Source: SHZL01 sp031362985 (GTDB lineage: Bacteria; Pseudomonadota; Gammaproteobacteria; Xanthomonadales; SZUA-36). Taken from it: a stretch of DNA of 64,000 bases. Made by a program: the position numbers and the translations under genes. The stretch covers positions 1-64,000 of the forward strand of contig JANLTO010000144.1 in assembly GCA_031362985.1 (NCBI GenBank), read 5' to 3'. This document shows positions 17,419-25,593 of the stretch, piece after piece; the stretch's first letter is position 1; each line of letters starts with the position of its first letter. The notes beneath the pieces were generated by a model. It was given only the letters and a program-made list of their open reading frames with translations, ran no database searches and was not told where the DNA came from.

Positions 17419-19143
17419 TCAGGGACGCCAGTCGATAGAGTAATCGGCGAGGTAGGCATCCACAGACGCACCAACAGTTGGGTGAAAGCTGCTGGCCCCG
17501 AACCGGTCGAACAGCTCGAAGCGTTTCAGCTTGTCTTTGACCGGATCTTTCATCTCGGCGAAGTGCAACTCGATCCCTGCCGCCTGCAGTGCCCGGTGTA
17601 GCTCGGCCAGGGTATCCGCCGACGTCACATCCACGCTGGTCACCGGCTCAGCCGCAACGATCACGCGCCGCACCGGTGAAGGCGAGGCAGCCACGGCCTG
17701 CAATACACGCTGCTGGAACTGTTCCGCGTTGGCGAAAAACAGCGGAGCATCCCAGCGAAACAGGACCAATCCCGGAATCAGCCGGGCTGCGGGAAAACGT
17801 GCAATGTCGTGGTAGCCGCGCAGTCCGCCCACGCGGCCCATAACCGCGGAGTACGGCCGCCAGCCATCCCACAGGAACTCGATGACCGCGATGACGATCG
17901 CCATGCCAATTCCGGGAATCGCCCCCAGTGTGGCCACGCCTGCAACACAAGCCAGCGACAGCCAGAACTCCCAGCGCTGAATGCGCCAGATGCGCACCAG
18001 GTCCTTGAATTCGAACAGGCCGATGGCTGCGGTAATCACGACCGCCGCCAGTGCACTGGTGGGGAGATTGTGCAGCAGGTCGGGTGCAACTACGAGCAGA
18101 AGTGCCACCATCAGCGCGCCGACTACTCCGGTGAGCTGGGTCCTTGCGCCGGAGGCTTCCGCCACCGGCGTGCGCGAAGCGCTGCTGCTGATCGGAAAAC
18201 CCTGGAAGAATCCGGCCGCAAGGTTGGCTGCACCGAGGCCAATCATTTCCTGGTTCGGATCGACCCGGGTGTTGTTCCTGGCCGCCAGGCTGCGCGAAAG
18301 GACACTGGTGTCGGCGAAGGACACCAGGGCAATGGCGCAAGCGCCGATGACCACCGCGCCCAAATCAGCGAACCCTATCCACGGGATGGAAAACGACGGC
18401 AGCCCCTGCGGCAGCGAACCGAGTACTTTCACCCCCGCGCCGGTGCCGAGGTCAAAAACCCCGACCACGAGGGTGGCTGCCACCACGGCCAGCAGGATGC
18501 CGGGGAATCGCGGGAAACGTTTGAGCACCATGATTGCGGCCAGCGTACCCGCACCGATGCCAAAGGCGGCCCAGTTGACCTGGCCGTGAAGCACCGATTG
18601 TGCGATCCGGGCGAGATCCCTCAACGGCCCGGTCTGCTCGATGGAGAAGCCGAACAGCTTGGGCAACTGGCTGATCAATACCACCAGCGCTATGCCGTTC
18701 ATGTACCCGTAACGGATGGGCTTGGACAACAGCTCGGTAATGAACCCGAGGCGCAGGAAGCCAGCCAGGATGCACACCAGCCCAGAAACCACTGCGAGCA
18801 GTCCCGCAACGGCCACAGCCCGCATCGGGTCGCCGGCGGACAGCGGCAATACCACCGCGAGGATCAGCGCCGCCAGGGACGAATCCGGCCCGAGTACCAT
18901 AATGCGGCTGGGCCCGAACAGTGCATAGGCCAACAGGGGAATGATCGTGGCATACAGCCCGTAAATGCCTGGCACGCCTGAGGCCACGGCGTAGGCAATA
19001 CCCACCGGGACCAGCATGGTCGTGAGCACCAGGCCGGCAGCCAGGTCGCGCGGCAACCAGGCGGCTTCGTAGTGACGCAGCATGGCCAGCCCCGGCACGA
19101 ACTGTTGCCAGCCAATGAACTCCTTGCTGACTGGCACGGTCAT
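17419..19143 (-). CDS. SulP-family anion transporter with STAS domain (copy 2)
   Basis: This 574-residue SulP protein is a distant paralogue of the one at 13051-14772. The signature is varied (GIAYAVASGVPGIYGLYA near residue 55), with FFQGFPISSSASRTPV near 310 and a C-terminal STAS domain (about 465-560) carrying VDVTSADTL. The dense membrane core indicates inner-membrane anion uptake. It is downstream of the ABC/cNMP exporter gene on the same strand, separated by a 12-bp tandem repeat array that occupies almost the whole junction and its ribosome-binding region. Confidence 0.9.
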   Translation of the reverse strand: MTVPVSKEFIGWQQFVPGLAMLRHYEAAWLPRDLAAGLVLTTMLVPVGIAYAVASGVPGIYGLYATIIPLLAYALFGPSRIMVLGPDSSLAALILAVVLPLSAGDPMRAVAVAGLLAVVSGLVCILAGFLRLGFITELLSKPIRYGYMNGIALVVLISQLPKLFGFSIEQTGPLRDLARIAQSVLHGQVNWAAFGIGAGTLAAIMVLKRFPRFPGILLAVVAATLVVGVFDLGTGAGVKVLGSLPQGLPSFSIPWIGFADLGAVVIGACAIALVSFADTSVLSRSLAARNNTRVDPNQEMIGLGAANLAAGFFQGFPISSSASRTPVAEASGARTQLTGVVGALMVALLLVVAPDLLHNLPTSALAAVVITAAIGLFEFKDLVRIWRIQRWEFWLSLACVAGVATLGAIPGIGMAIVIAVIEFLWDGWRPYSAVMGRVGGLRGYHDIARFPAARLIPGLVLFRWDAPLFFANAEQFQQRVLQAVAASPSPVRRVIVAAEPVTSVDVTSADTLAELHRALQAAGIELHFAEMKDPVKDKLKRFELFDRFGASSFHPTVGASVDAYLADYSIDWRP

Positions 19144-19150
19144 GTGCCCC

Positions 19151-19222
19151 GGTTCAAGGCTTGGTTCAGGGCTTGGTTCAGGGCTTGGTTCGGGTCTGGG
19201 TTCAGGTCTTGCCTGGGATCTG
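19151..19222. repeat. 12-bp tandem repeat array upstream of sulP copy 2
   Basis: The unit GGTTCAGGGCTT (plus strand) occurs at 19151, 19163, 19175, 19187 and 19199 with one to four changes, and a sixth decayed copy follows. The array lies 7 bp upstream of the SulP start codon and just after the ABC gene stop, so it fills the intercistronic leader. Confidence 0.9.
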
Positions 19223-19231
19223 GCCAGGCGC

Positions 19232-21475
19232 TCATGGCTCAGCCGAGACTATGGCGTCGTCGGCGCCATGGCGGACTTTCAGTTGCTGCTGCAGGGTGGC
19301 AAGAATCCCTGGTTGGCGTTGCAGAAGGCGCAGGAACGAGGCGCGGCGCAGAGTGAGGAAAACCGTCGCGGCCTCGGATGTCACGGTGGCATTGCGTGGG
19401 CTGTCCTGCAGCAAGGCGACTTCGCCGAAATTGTCGCCGTCCTGCAGCACTGCCAGCGTATGCTCCGCGCCGTCGTCGCTGGTGGCGGAAACGCGCACCC
19501 GGCCGCGCGCGATCACGTAGAACTTGTCACCTACGTCATGATGGCGAAACACTACAGCACCGGGAGCGGCTTCCTCGATGCGGAACAGATCGGCAATCTG
19601 CTCGCACATTCCTTCATCGAGGTCCTTGAAGATGCCAATGCGCCGCAGACTGGCCGGGTCGACCTTTGCGTGCGATCCGTCCTCCGAAAAAGCCACGGCA
19701 TTCTGCTTGGCCCACAGGTCCGCGTAAATACCGCCGCGCGCAAGAAGCTCGCGGTGGTTGCCTGCCTCCATCAGGCGCCCCGCATGGAAGACAAAAATGC
19801 GATCGTAGTTGACCAACGGGCTCAAGCGGTGCGTGACCGTAATGGTGGTCTGCTCGCCCGCGAGCCGATCCAGCGTCGCGTTGATCGCAGCTTCAGTCGA
19901 GGGATCAAGCGCAGAGGTGGCTTCATCGAGCACCAGGATGCTCGGATGGCGGATCAGGGCACGGGCGATCGCCAGTCGCTGCCGCTGGCCGCCGGATAGC
20001 CGGCTGCCATTCTCACCGACCGGGGAGTCGTAACCCTGCGGCATGGCCACGATGACGTCGTGGAGCTCGGCCAGGCGACATGCCGCTTCCACTTCCTCGT
20101 CGCTGGCATCGGCACAGCCCATGCGTACGTTCTCCCGCACGGACGTGTTGAACAGCACATTGTCCTGGAAGACCACGCCCATCTGCGACACCAATGAGTT
20201 CTGGGTGGCGTCACGCAGGTCAAGACCGTCGCAGCAGATGCGACCCTGGTCAGGATCGAAGAAGCGCAGGATGAGGTTGAGGCAGGTACTCTTGCCGCAT
20301 CCGCTGGAGCCCACGAACGCGACCCGCGCCCCCTTCGGAATTTCCAGCGAGACTTCGTCCAGGTTGCGGCGCTCTCCCGTGTAGCTGAACGAAACATTCT
20401 CCAGCCGGATCGCGGTGACCAGCGGACGCAAAGTGACGGCATCGGCCCGCTCCGTGACGCGGGGCGGCGCATCGAGCAACTCGTGGATGCGCTCCAGTCC
20501 GGTCGTTGCCTGCAGCAGCGTCGGCGCAAAACTGGAAAGCGTCATCACGGCGCCGCTGACATTGAGGAAAAGCATATTGAAGGAAACCAGTGAGCCGACC
20601 GAAAGTTCGCCCTGAAAGGCCATGTAACCACCCACGGTAAGCACCAGCACGTTGAACAGCCCCATGCCGATGTTGGGTGTGCGCTCGGTGGCATAGCAGT
20701 AAAAGCCGAACAGGATTCCGCGGCCACGGATCTTGTGTGATTGCTCCCGGAACTGGTTCAAAGCCGAATCCTGCAGGGAAAATGCCTTGATAACGCGCTG
20801 CGCCTGGAGGTTTTCCTGGACCATGCTGGCGAGCACCCCCTGTTCGCGACGCAAATGAGCACCCTCCGAGAGCGCACGCGGGGCCAGAAGGCGCGGCCCG
20901 AGAATGCAAAATGGCATTGCGAGGAACAGCAGCATGGCCAGTTTCCACTCCAGCACGAACAGCACTGTGCTGCTCACCAGGATGTTGATGCTGGCCAGGA
21001 AGGCCATCGGCAGGCCCAGGACCATGACGTTCTCGACCGCTGCGAGGTCGGTGGTGAAACGCGACAGCAGATCGCCCGAACGCATGCGGCCGAAGAAATC
21101 CATCGACTGCCGCTGCAAATGGCCGTACATGCGGATGCGGAAATCATGCAACACCTGGCCACCCAGCCAGGCATAGAGAAAGTCACGGCCGATGGCGCTG
21201 GCGACAGCTATGACGTACGCCGCCGCGAGCACGCTTGAGATCAGGACGAACGCGTCCCAGTCCTTGGGTTCGATAGCCTCGTCCACCAGGAATTTCAGGC
21301 TCAGGGGGAGGATGGTCTCGTAGGCCACGTCGATGAGCAGCGCGAGCACCAGCAACGTGGTCGCCAAACGGAATTGTGCAAGTTTTGCGAACAGGTTGTG
21401 CAGCGTCGCGCCTACAGTCAGTGTGGCCGGCTGTTCTGCACTTGCGCGTTTGGCAGTAGACCTGTGTTCGCTCAT
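19232..21475 (-). CDS. ABC exporter fused to a C-terminal cyclic-nucleotide-binding domain
   Basis: From the ATG at 21475 the product has 747 residues. It has a six-helix exporter core (about 30-340), an ATPase with Walker A GSSGCGKST near 389-397, signature LSGGQRQR near 493, Walker B ILVLDEATSALD near 515 and His switch VTHRLS. A further domain of about 120 residues (624-735) carries the cNMP-binding pattern VGDKFYVIARGRVRV and GDNFGEVALLQDSPRNATV. It is a homodimerising lipid- or drug-exporter-type ABC protein whose activity may be gated by a nucleotide. The frame extends upstream to ATG 21508 and GTG 21568, and no start has a strong Shine-Dalgarno. SulP copy 2 follows on the same strand. 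Confidence 0.88.
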   Translation of the reverse strand: MSEHRSTAKRASAEQPATLTVGATLHNLFAKLAQFRLATTLLVLALLIDVAYETILPLSLKFLVDEAIEPKDWDAFVLISSVLAAAYVIAVASAIGRDFLYAWLGGQVLHDFRIRMYGHLQRQSMDFFGRMRSGDLLSRFTTDLAAVENVMVLGLPMAFLASINILVSSTVLFVLEWKLAMLLFLAMPFCILGPRLLAPRALSEGAHLRREQGVLASMVQENLQAQRVIKAFSLQDSALNQFREQSHKIRGRGILFGFYCYATERTPNIGMGLFNVLVLTVGGYMAFQGELSVGSLVSFNMLFLNVSGAVMTLSSFAPTLLQATTGLERIHELLDAPPRVTERADAVTLRPLVTAIRLENVSFSYTGERRNLDEVSLEIPKGARVAFVGSSGCGKSTCLNLILRFFDPDQGRICCDGLDLRDATQNSLVSQMGVVFQDNVLFNTSVRENVRMGCADASDEEVEAACRLAELHDVIVAMPQGYDSPVGENGSRLSGGQRQRLAIARALIRHPSILVLDEATSALDPSTEAAINATLDRLAGEQTTITVTHRLSPLVNYDRIFVFHAGRLMEAGNHRELLARGGIYADLWAKQNAVAFSEDGSHAKVDPASLRRIGIFKDLDEGMCEQIADLFRIEEAAPGAVVFRHHDVGDKFYVIARGRVRVSATSDDGAEHTLAVLQDGDNFGEVALLQDSPRNATVTSEAATVFLTLRRASFLRLLQRQPGILATLQQQLKVRHGADDAIVSAEP

Positions 21476-21655
21476 GGGGGTATCCGGGATTTCGTTTTGT
21501 GCTTGCATCGCTCGTACGACCGATGGCCAGCCTCCCGCAAGGTTAACGTAAAGCGCCCGCGGCTTCACTATCCGGGAGCATTTGACCGGGATTAAAGCCA
21601 GGGCCAGCGACCAGCCGCCCGCTCAGATGACCTGGGTAGGGCTTCGCTTAAAAAC

Positions 21656-21705
21656 TTGCTGAGACTTATGCCGGGAAGTGTAAAATTCGGGAAAGCAAAG
21701 GGAGG
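21656..21705 (+). promoter_or_regulatory. Candidate promoter and strong ribosome-binding site for the small protein/PPK2 pair
   Basis: TTGCTG (21656-21661) and TAAAAT (21681-21686) are separated by 19 bp, slightly long for a sigma-70 promoter. GGGAGG at 21700-21705 precedes ATG 21711 by 5 nt and is an excellent Shine-Dalgarno. Confidence 0.4.
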
Positions 21706-21710
21706 TTTAC

Positions 21711-21989
21711 ATGAAAGATCCATCACACGGTGACGGCACCGTCCAGGTTTTGCTGGACCGTCTCAACAATTGGCGCCTGCCGCGCGCACTGGCCATGAAA
21801 GACCGGGTGGACAAAGGCGAGAAGCTTGACGAAAATGATTTGAAATTCATGGCGGCAGTGTTCCAGGACTCAAACCAGTTGAGGACGATGATATCGAGGC
21901 ATCCGGAATACCAGCCGCTGGCGAACAAAATGATCGACCTGTACAGCCACATCACCCAAAAGGCTTTGGAAAATGAGCAAAGCACCTGA
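21711..21989 (+). CDS. Small hypothetical protein overlapping ppk2
   Basis: The 92-residue soluble protein is rich in charged residues and predicted helical (for example LLDRLNNWRLPRALAMKDRVDKG broken by Pro, then LDENDLKFMAAVF). It has no signal peptide, membrane segment or cysteines. I do not recognise a family. A strong ribosome-binding site and a 17-bp overlap with the downstream PPK2 gene make it a real gene, translationally coupled to polyphosphate metabolism. It may be a regulator or partner of that kinase, which is inference from position only. Confidence 0.75.
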   Translation: MKDPSHGDGTVQVLLDRLNNWRLPRALAMKDRVDKGEKLDENDLKFMAAVFQDSNQLRTMISRHPEYQPLANKMIDLYSHITQKALENEQST

Positions 21990-22836
21990 GAGCAAGAAAT
22001 CCGCGAGCAAACCCGGCGGCAGCAAGAAGAAAGCCGAAAGCACACGCGTCGCCGGCGCCCCGGTTGAACTAAGCAGCAAGATGTATCGGAAGGAACTCAA
22101 AAAACTGCACATTGAACTCGTCAAACTGCAGCAGTGGGTGATCAGGGAAGGGCTGAAAGTCTGCATCGTCTTCGAAGGCCGGGATGGCGCGGGCAAGGGT
22201 GGCACCATCAAGGCCATCACCGAGCGGGTCAGTCCGCGGGTGTTCCGCGTGGTGGCGCTACCGGCGCCCACCGAGCGGGAAAAGAGCCAGATGTACCTGC
22301 AGCGCTATGTGCAGCATTTTCCTGCGGCGGGCGAAGTCACCATCATGGATCGCAGTTGGTACAACCGCGCTGGCGTGGAACGGGTGATGGGTTTCTGCAC
22401 GTCGGACCAGACCAAACGTTTCCTCAACATGGTGCCGCTGTTTGAGAAAGCCATGGTCGATTCCGGCATCATCCTGATCAAGTACTGGCTGGAAGTCAGC
22501 CCGGAGGAACAGACGCGGCGCCTGGAGTCGCGCATCCATGACGGCCGCAAGACCTGGAAGCTGTCGCCGATGGATCTGAAGTCCTACAACCGCTGGTTCG
22601 ATTACTCACGCGCCCGTGACGAGATGTTCAGGGCCACCGACACCGGCATCGCACCCTGGTACGTGGTCAACACCGACAACAAGCAACGTGGCCAGCTCAA
22701 CCTCATCAGCCATCTGTTGAGCTGCGTACCGTACAAGGAGATCCCGCAGGAAAAAATCAAGCTGCCCAAGCGGGGGAAGCGCGGCGACTACAAGGACTTC
22801 GATTATTCCTTCAAGTACGTGAAGGAAAAGTTCTGA
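21973..22836 (+). CDS. ppk2: Polyphosphate kinase 2 family protein
   Basis: The 287-residue protein has a Lys/Ser-rich N-terminal tail (1-35) and the PPK2 kinase core. Walker A FEGRDGAGKGG is near residues 68-78, Walker B DRSWYNRAGVERVMGF near 126-142, and the lid is DGRKTWKLSPMD. It transfers phosphate between polyphosphate and nucleotides (GDP/ADP or AMP depending on class). Its length and the long N-terminal extension fit one-domain class I enzymes, but class cannot be fixed here. Its start lies within the end of the preceding small gene, and a hairpin follows the stop. Polyphosphate ties it loosely to the phosphatase at 6.1 kb. Confidence 0.92.
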   Translation: MSKAPESKKSASKPGGSKKKAESTRVAGAPVELSSKMYRKELKKLHIELVKLQQWVIREGLKVCIVFEGRDGAGKGGTIKAITERVSPRVFRVVALPAPTEREKSQMYLQRYVQHFPAAGEVTIMDRSWYNRAGVERVMGFCTSDQTKRFLNMVPLFEKAMVDSGIILIKYWLEVSPEEQTRRLESRIHDGRKTWKLSPMDLKSYNRWFDYSRARDEMFRATDTGIAPWYVVNTDNKQRGQLNLISHLLSCVPYKEIPQEKIKLPKRGKRGDYKDFDYSFKYVKEKF

Positions 22837-22842
22837 CAAGCT

Positions 22843-22867
22843 GGCAGGACCGGTTTCCGGTCCTGCC
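22843..22867 (+). terminator. Hairpin between ppk2 and the DUF2950 gene
   Basis: A perfect 11-bp stem (22843-22853 with 22857-22867) with a TTT loop lies 6 bp after the ppk2 stop, between convergent genes. It could stop transcription from both sides, although no long T tract follows on either strand. Confidence 0.65.
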
Positions 22868-22896
22868 CATGGCCGCTCTTGTAGATGTTCTTCTGA

Positions 22897-23898
22897 CTAT
22901 TCTTCGGGCTGCTCTGCAGCTTGTTCTGCAGCTTGTTCTTGGGGACCTTCCTCTATTTCCAGCACCGTGTCGCCGGTCGGCATCCAGCTATCGTCTGGAT
23001 CAAAGCTTGTGATCGCAGATACTGCCTGCTCGGTATCAGCCCCGAGATCCTTCTGGAAGACTATGCCGCGCTGATTGATCACGAAGCTCATGACACCTGA
23101 ATTTCCATAGGTCGCCGGCCAGGCGACCGCTGCAAACCCGCCGGTCATCAGGCCGGTTTCGTCCAGGTAGTTCACAACGCCACCCGGCGCGTTTTCGCCC
23201 TGGCTGGTGAGCATACGGTAGAAATAGCCAAAGAAGGGATGAGGCTCCGGCCCCCAGGAATCAGACTCAGCGAGGAGATCGCCCAATGGACTCAGCTCCT
23301 CTTCGTCTTCAGTTCTCCAGTACAGGCCGTCGCGCTTGCCCTCGGCGCTACGAAACTTCTGCGCATAGGCTGGCAGGTTGCCGTCGCGGGCTTCGCTGAC
23401 GTATTCCTGCTGGGCGCCCACCAGCTCATGCAATGCAGTCAGGGTCCACAGTTCATTGCGACCAATCCTGCGGTTGAGTAACTCCTCGCGGCCTTCAGCC
23501 ACGTCGAAACGCCAGCCTTGTCCATCCCGCACCAGCGGAATGGGCCACGACCAGGCTTTTTCACCGAGCAAGGCGATTTTCGTGTTCTCGTCGAAATCTT
23601 CGAATTCCACCCCGGCCTGGATCATCTCTCCAACTCGCGCATAGTCGTCGCGGTCCTGCTCATCGTCACCCGACAGCAGCACATCTTCACTGCCCGGACC
23701 GAAAACCTGTTTGAGACGCTCGACATCACTTTCCTGGATCAGTTTGGCCAGGTCCTGGACTGCCGCCTCGGGGCTATCGAACACAACGGGCGATTGTTTG
23801 GCACAGCCGGCCACCAATACCGATAGCAGTATGAGGGTCAGCCCCACATAAAATCTTCTGGACCATCCACGGTACAAACATACAAAATATGAATTCAT
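22897..23898 (-). CDS. DUF2950 lipoprotein
   Basis: The 333-residue protein has a signal peptide with lipobox LVAGC (Cys about 32) and the DUF2950 pattern: GWRFDVAEGREELLNRRIGRNEL in the middle and YGNSGVMSFVINQRGIVFQKDLG near the end. The family is exported and of unknown function, and its genes commonly occur beside DUF3300 genes, as here. The last 20 residues are Glu/Ala/Gln repeats encoded by a 12-bp direct repeat. It is separated by only 2 bp from the upstream DUF3300 gene, so the two form one transcription unit. Confidence 0.85.
   Translation of the reverse strand: MNSYFVCLYRGWSRRFYVGLTLILLSVLVAGCAKQSPVVFDSPEAAVQDLAKLIQESDVERLKQVFGPGSEDVLLSGDDEQDRDDYARVGEMIQAGVEFEDFDENTKIALLGEKAWSWPIPLVRDGQGWRFDVAEGREELLNRRIGRNELWTLTALHELVGAQQEYVSEARDGNLPAYAQKFRSAEGKRDGLYWRTEDEEELSPLGDLLAESDSWGPEPHPFFGYFYRMLTSQGENAPGGVVNYLDETGLMTGGFAAVAWPATYGNSGVMSFVINQRGIVFQKDLGADTEQAVSAITSFDPDDSWMPTGDTVLEIEEGPQEQAAEQAAEQPEE
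22914..22937 (-). repeat. 12-bp tandem duplication in the 3' end of the DUF2950 gene
   Basis: CTGCAGCTTGTT (plus strand) occurs twice exactly at 22914-22925 and 22926-22937, encoding repeated E-Q-A-A in the C-terminal tail. Confidence 0.85.
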
Positions 23899-23900
23899 TG

Positions 23901-25349
23901 CTAGTGCCTCCTTCCGCCGCCGCCACGCGAAGCGCCGCCGCCCGAACCACCACCACCACCGCGCGAACCACCATAAGAGGGTGTACCCCTGCTGGAGGCG
24001 CCGCGGGAACTGGACATTCGATCACTCGATGGGCTGCGCGAACCACTGAACGCTGAATTGCCACCGGAAGACCCACTGCGATTAGCCGACGGGGCACGAG
24101 TGCCCTGAGAACCGGCACTGCGGTTTTGGGCTTGTCCACCTGCTCCGGCCGCCCGATTTTGTGCTTGCCCGCCTGCTCCGGCTGCCCGATTTTGTGCTTG
24201 CCCGCCTGCTCCGGCCGCGCGGTTTTGGGCTTGTCCGCCTGCACCGGCCGCGCGGTTCTGGGCTTGTCCACCTGCTCCGGCCGCGCGATTCTGTGCTTGC
24301 CCGCCTGCTCCAGCCGCGCGGTTTTGGGCTTGTCCGCCCGCGCCTGCCCGATCAGTAGTCCCTGCCGTTGTACGCCCCCTGGCCTGGTCTTTGGTCACCC
24401 GGTTGGAACCCGCGTTCGCCCCGTTGCGCTGCGCTACATCCTTGCTCTTGTAGTTAACGCCTTTGCGGTGGCTGGCGTCGTGCTTCCAACCAGCGTTGTT
24501 GCCGTCACGACCACCGCCCGGGCGCCCATCTACCCGGTCACGGTCGAAATTGACGTTGGTGTTGCGGTTAAAATTGTTATACCGGTTAACATTAATGTTT
24601 ACATTGTTATGGCCCCAGCCCCAGTTACAATTGCCCCAGATTGCTCCTCCCACTGCGACTCCCACCCCGAATGCCAGCAGGCCGTAACCGGGCGGATAGT
24701 ATGGGTACATTGAGGGGTAGTAATAGGACGGATAGCCCCAGGCGGGGCCATAGACCACCGTCGGTGCGTAGGTCGGCACGTACACAATCTCAGGCGATGC
24801 CTGCTGTATAACGATGATTTTGTCCGGGTTTTGGGTGACCTGCTGCTGTTCCGTGGTCTGCAGGTTGCCGGCCTCATAGGCCTTGCCGCGCATGGTTTGC
24901 ACGGTATCGAGCAGGTCGTTTTCCTGCGCCAGGAACGCATCGCCCAGGTCCTGCGTCCAGTCAAGGTTGTCACTCATTTGCGTAAGCACGCTGGGCAAAG
25001 TGGTCAATGACTTGACGCTGGGATCCCAGTCCTTGTCCAGCAAGGCCTGGTCCAGTGCGTCTCCTTTGAGATCCGGTTGCTTGCTGATCCAGCGGTCCGC
25101 TTCCACGACTTCCAGCGGGTAGGTTGAAGCCATGAGGATCTGCATCAACAAGGCGTCGGGATAAAGTGCGATCGGCGCCACCAGTTGTTCCAACTGTTCC
25201 GAAGTAAAAATGGCGTCCGCGAGTTGTTCTTCCGTGGCGCCGGTGGTTGTTGGTGAGGCGACGGTCGGATCGCCCGCCTGCGCCAGAAGGGTGGCGGGTA
25301 AACCCTGCAAGGCGAGTAGCAACAGGGTTCCAGTCAAGACGTGTTTCAT
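23901..25349 (-). CDS. DUF3300 secreted protein with Gly-rich repeat tail
   Basis: ATG (complement of 25347-25349) follows GGAGGAA, so it is chosen over an ATG 22 codons upstream. The 482-residue product has a Sec signal peptide (cleavage near LLAQA), the DUF3300 domain (about 35-200; TSEQLEQLVAPIALYPDALL, then PEIVYVPTYAP) and a Tyr/Pro/Gly segment (SYYYPSMYPYYPP). After an Asn-rich stretch come seven 11-residue repeats (A-G-A-G-G-Q-A-Q-N-R-A), and the tail is Ser/Gly/Arg-rich, ending GGGGRRH. The low-complexity C-terminal half looks like an extracellular or cell-wall-interacting region. Function is unknown. It is co-transcribed with the DUF2950 gene. Confidence 0.85.
   Translation of the reverse strand: MKHVLTGTLLLLALQGLPATLLAQAGDPTVASPTTTGATEEQLADAIFTSEQLEQLVAPIALYPDALLMQILMASTYPLEVVEADRWISKQPDLKGDALDQALLDKDWDPSVKSLTTLPSVLTQMSDNLDWTQDLGDAFLAQENDLLDTVQTMRGKAYEAGNLQTTEQQQVTQNPDKIIVIQQASPEIVYVPTYAPTVVYGPAWGYPSYYYPSMYPYYPPGYGLLAFGVGVAVGGAIWGNCNWGWGHNNVNINVNRYNNFNRNTNVNFDRDRVDGRPGGGRDGNNAGWKHDASHRKGVNYKSKDVAQRNGANAGSNRVTKDQARGRTTAGTTDRAGAGGQAQNRAAGAGGQAQNRAAGAGGQAQNRAAGAGGQAQNRAAGAGGQAQNRAAGAGGQAQNRAAGAGGQAQNRSAGSQGTRAPSANRSGSSGGNSAFSGSRSPSSDRMSSSRGASSRGTPSYGGSRGGGGGSGGGASRGGGGRRH
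24118..24348 (-). repeat. 33-bp tandem repeat, seven copies, inside the DUF3300 gene
   Basis: Seven consecutive 33-bp units start at 24118, 24151, 24184, 24217, 24250, 24283 and 24316. They differ mostly at synonymous sites (for example GGTTTTGGG versus GATTTTGTG) and keep the 11-residue peptide unit intact, which indicates selection on the peptide. Confidence 0.92.
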
Positions 25350-25570
25350 GCAAGTTCCTCCGGTGGCGGGTTCCGCCCAATGCAGTTCTGGATGGCAAAA
25401 CAGGCTGCTAAACAACGCTAGTATATACCAGGCTGATCCCGGTCAAGGTGCCGAGGGCAAAGTTCTGCTCCAATGTTTCCGCCAACTTCAGGTTATCATA
25501 TCGCCATGACGTTGCCCCACGAGACCGGTAAAATCTACTGTTGGAATTCCACTGCCACCAAGCTCCCCGA

Positions 25571-25593
25571 TGAGCCCCTCAATGAGCCCCCAA
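25571..25593 (+). repeat. 11-12 bp tandem repeat at the DUF3302 start codon
   Basis: TGAGCCCCTCAA (25571-25582) is followed by TGAGCCCCCAA (25583-25593) and a partial TGAG, with a decayed copy before it. The array runs into the likely ATG at 25593. Confidence 0.7.

Noticed and set aside
17809..18981. 390-codon plus-strand frame opposite sulP copy 2
   Set aside because: Antisense shadow with Gln/His/Arg bias; the SulP frame has membrane and STAS domains.
24126..24713. 195-codon plus-strand frame with Cys/Leu/Pro repeats over the DUF3300 gene
   Set aside because: Complement of the 33-bp repeat. The minus-strand frame has a signal peptide and known domain.
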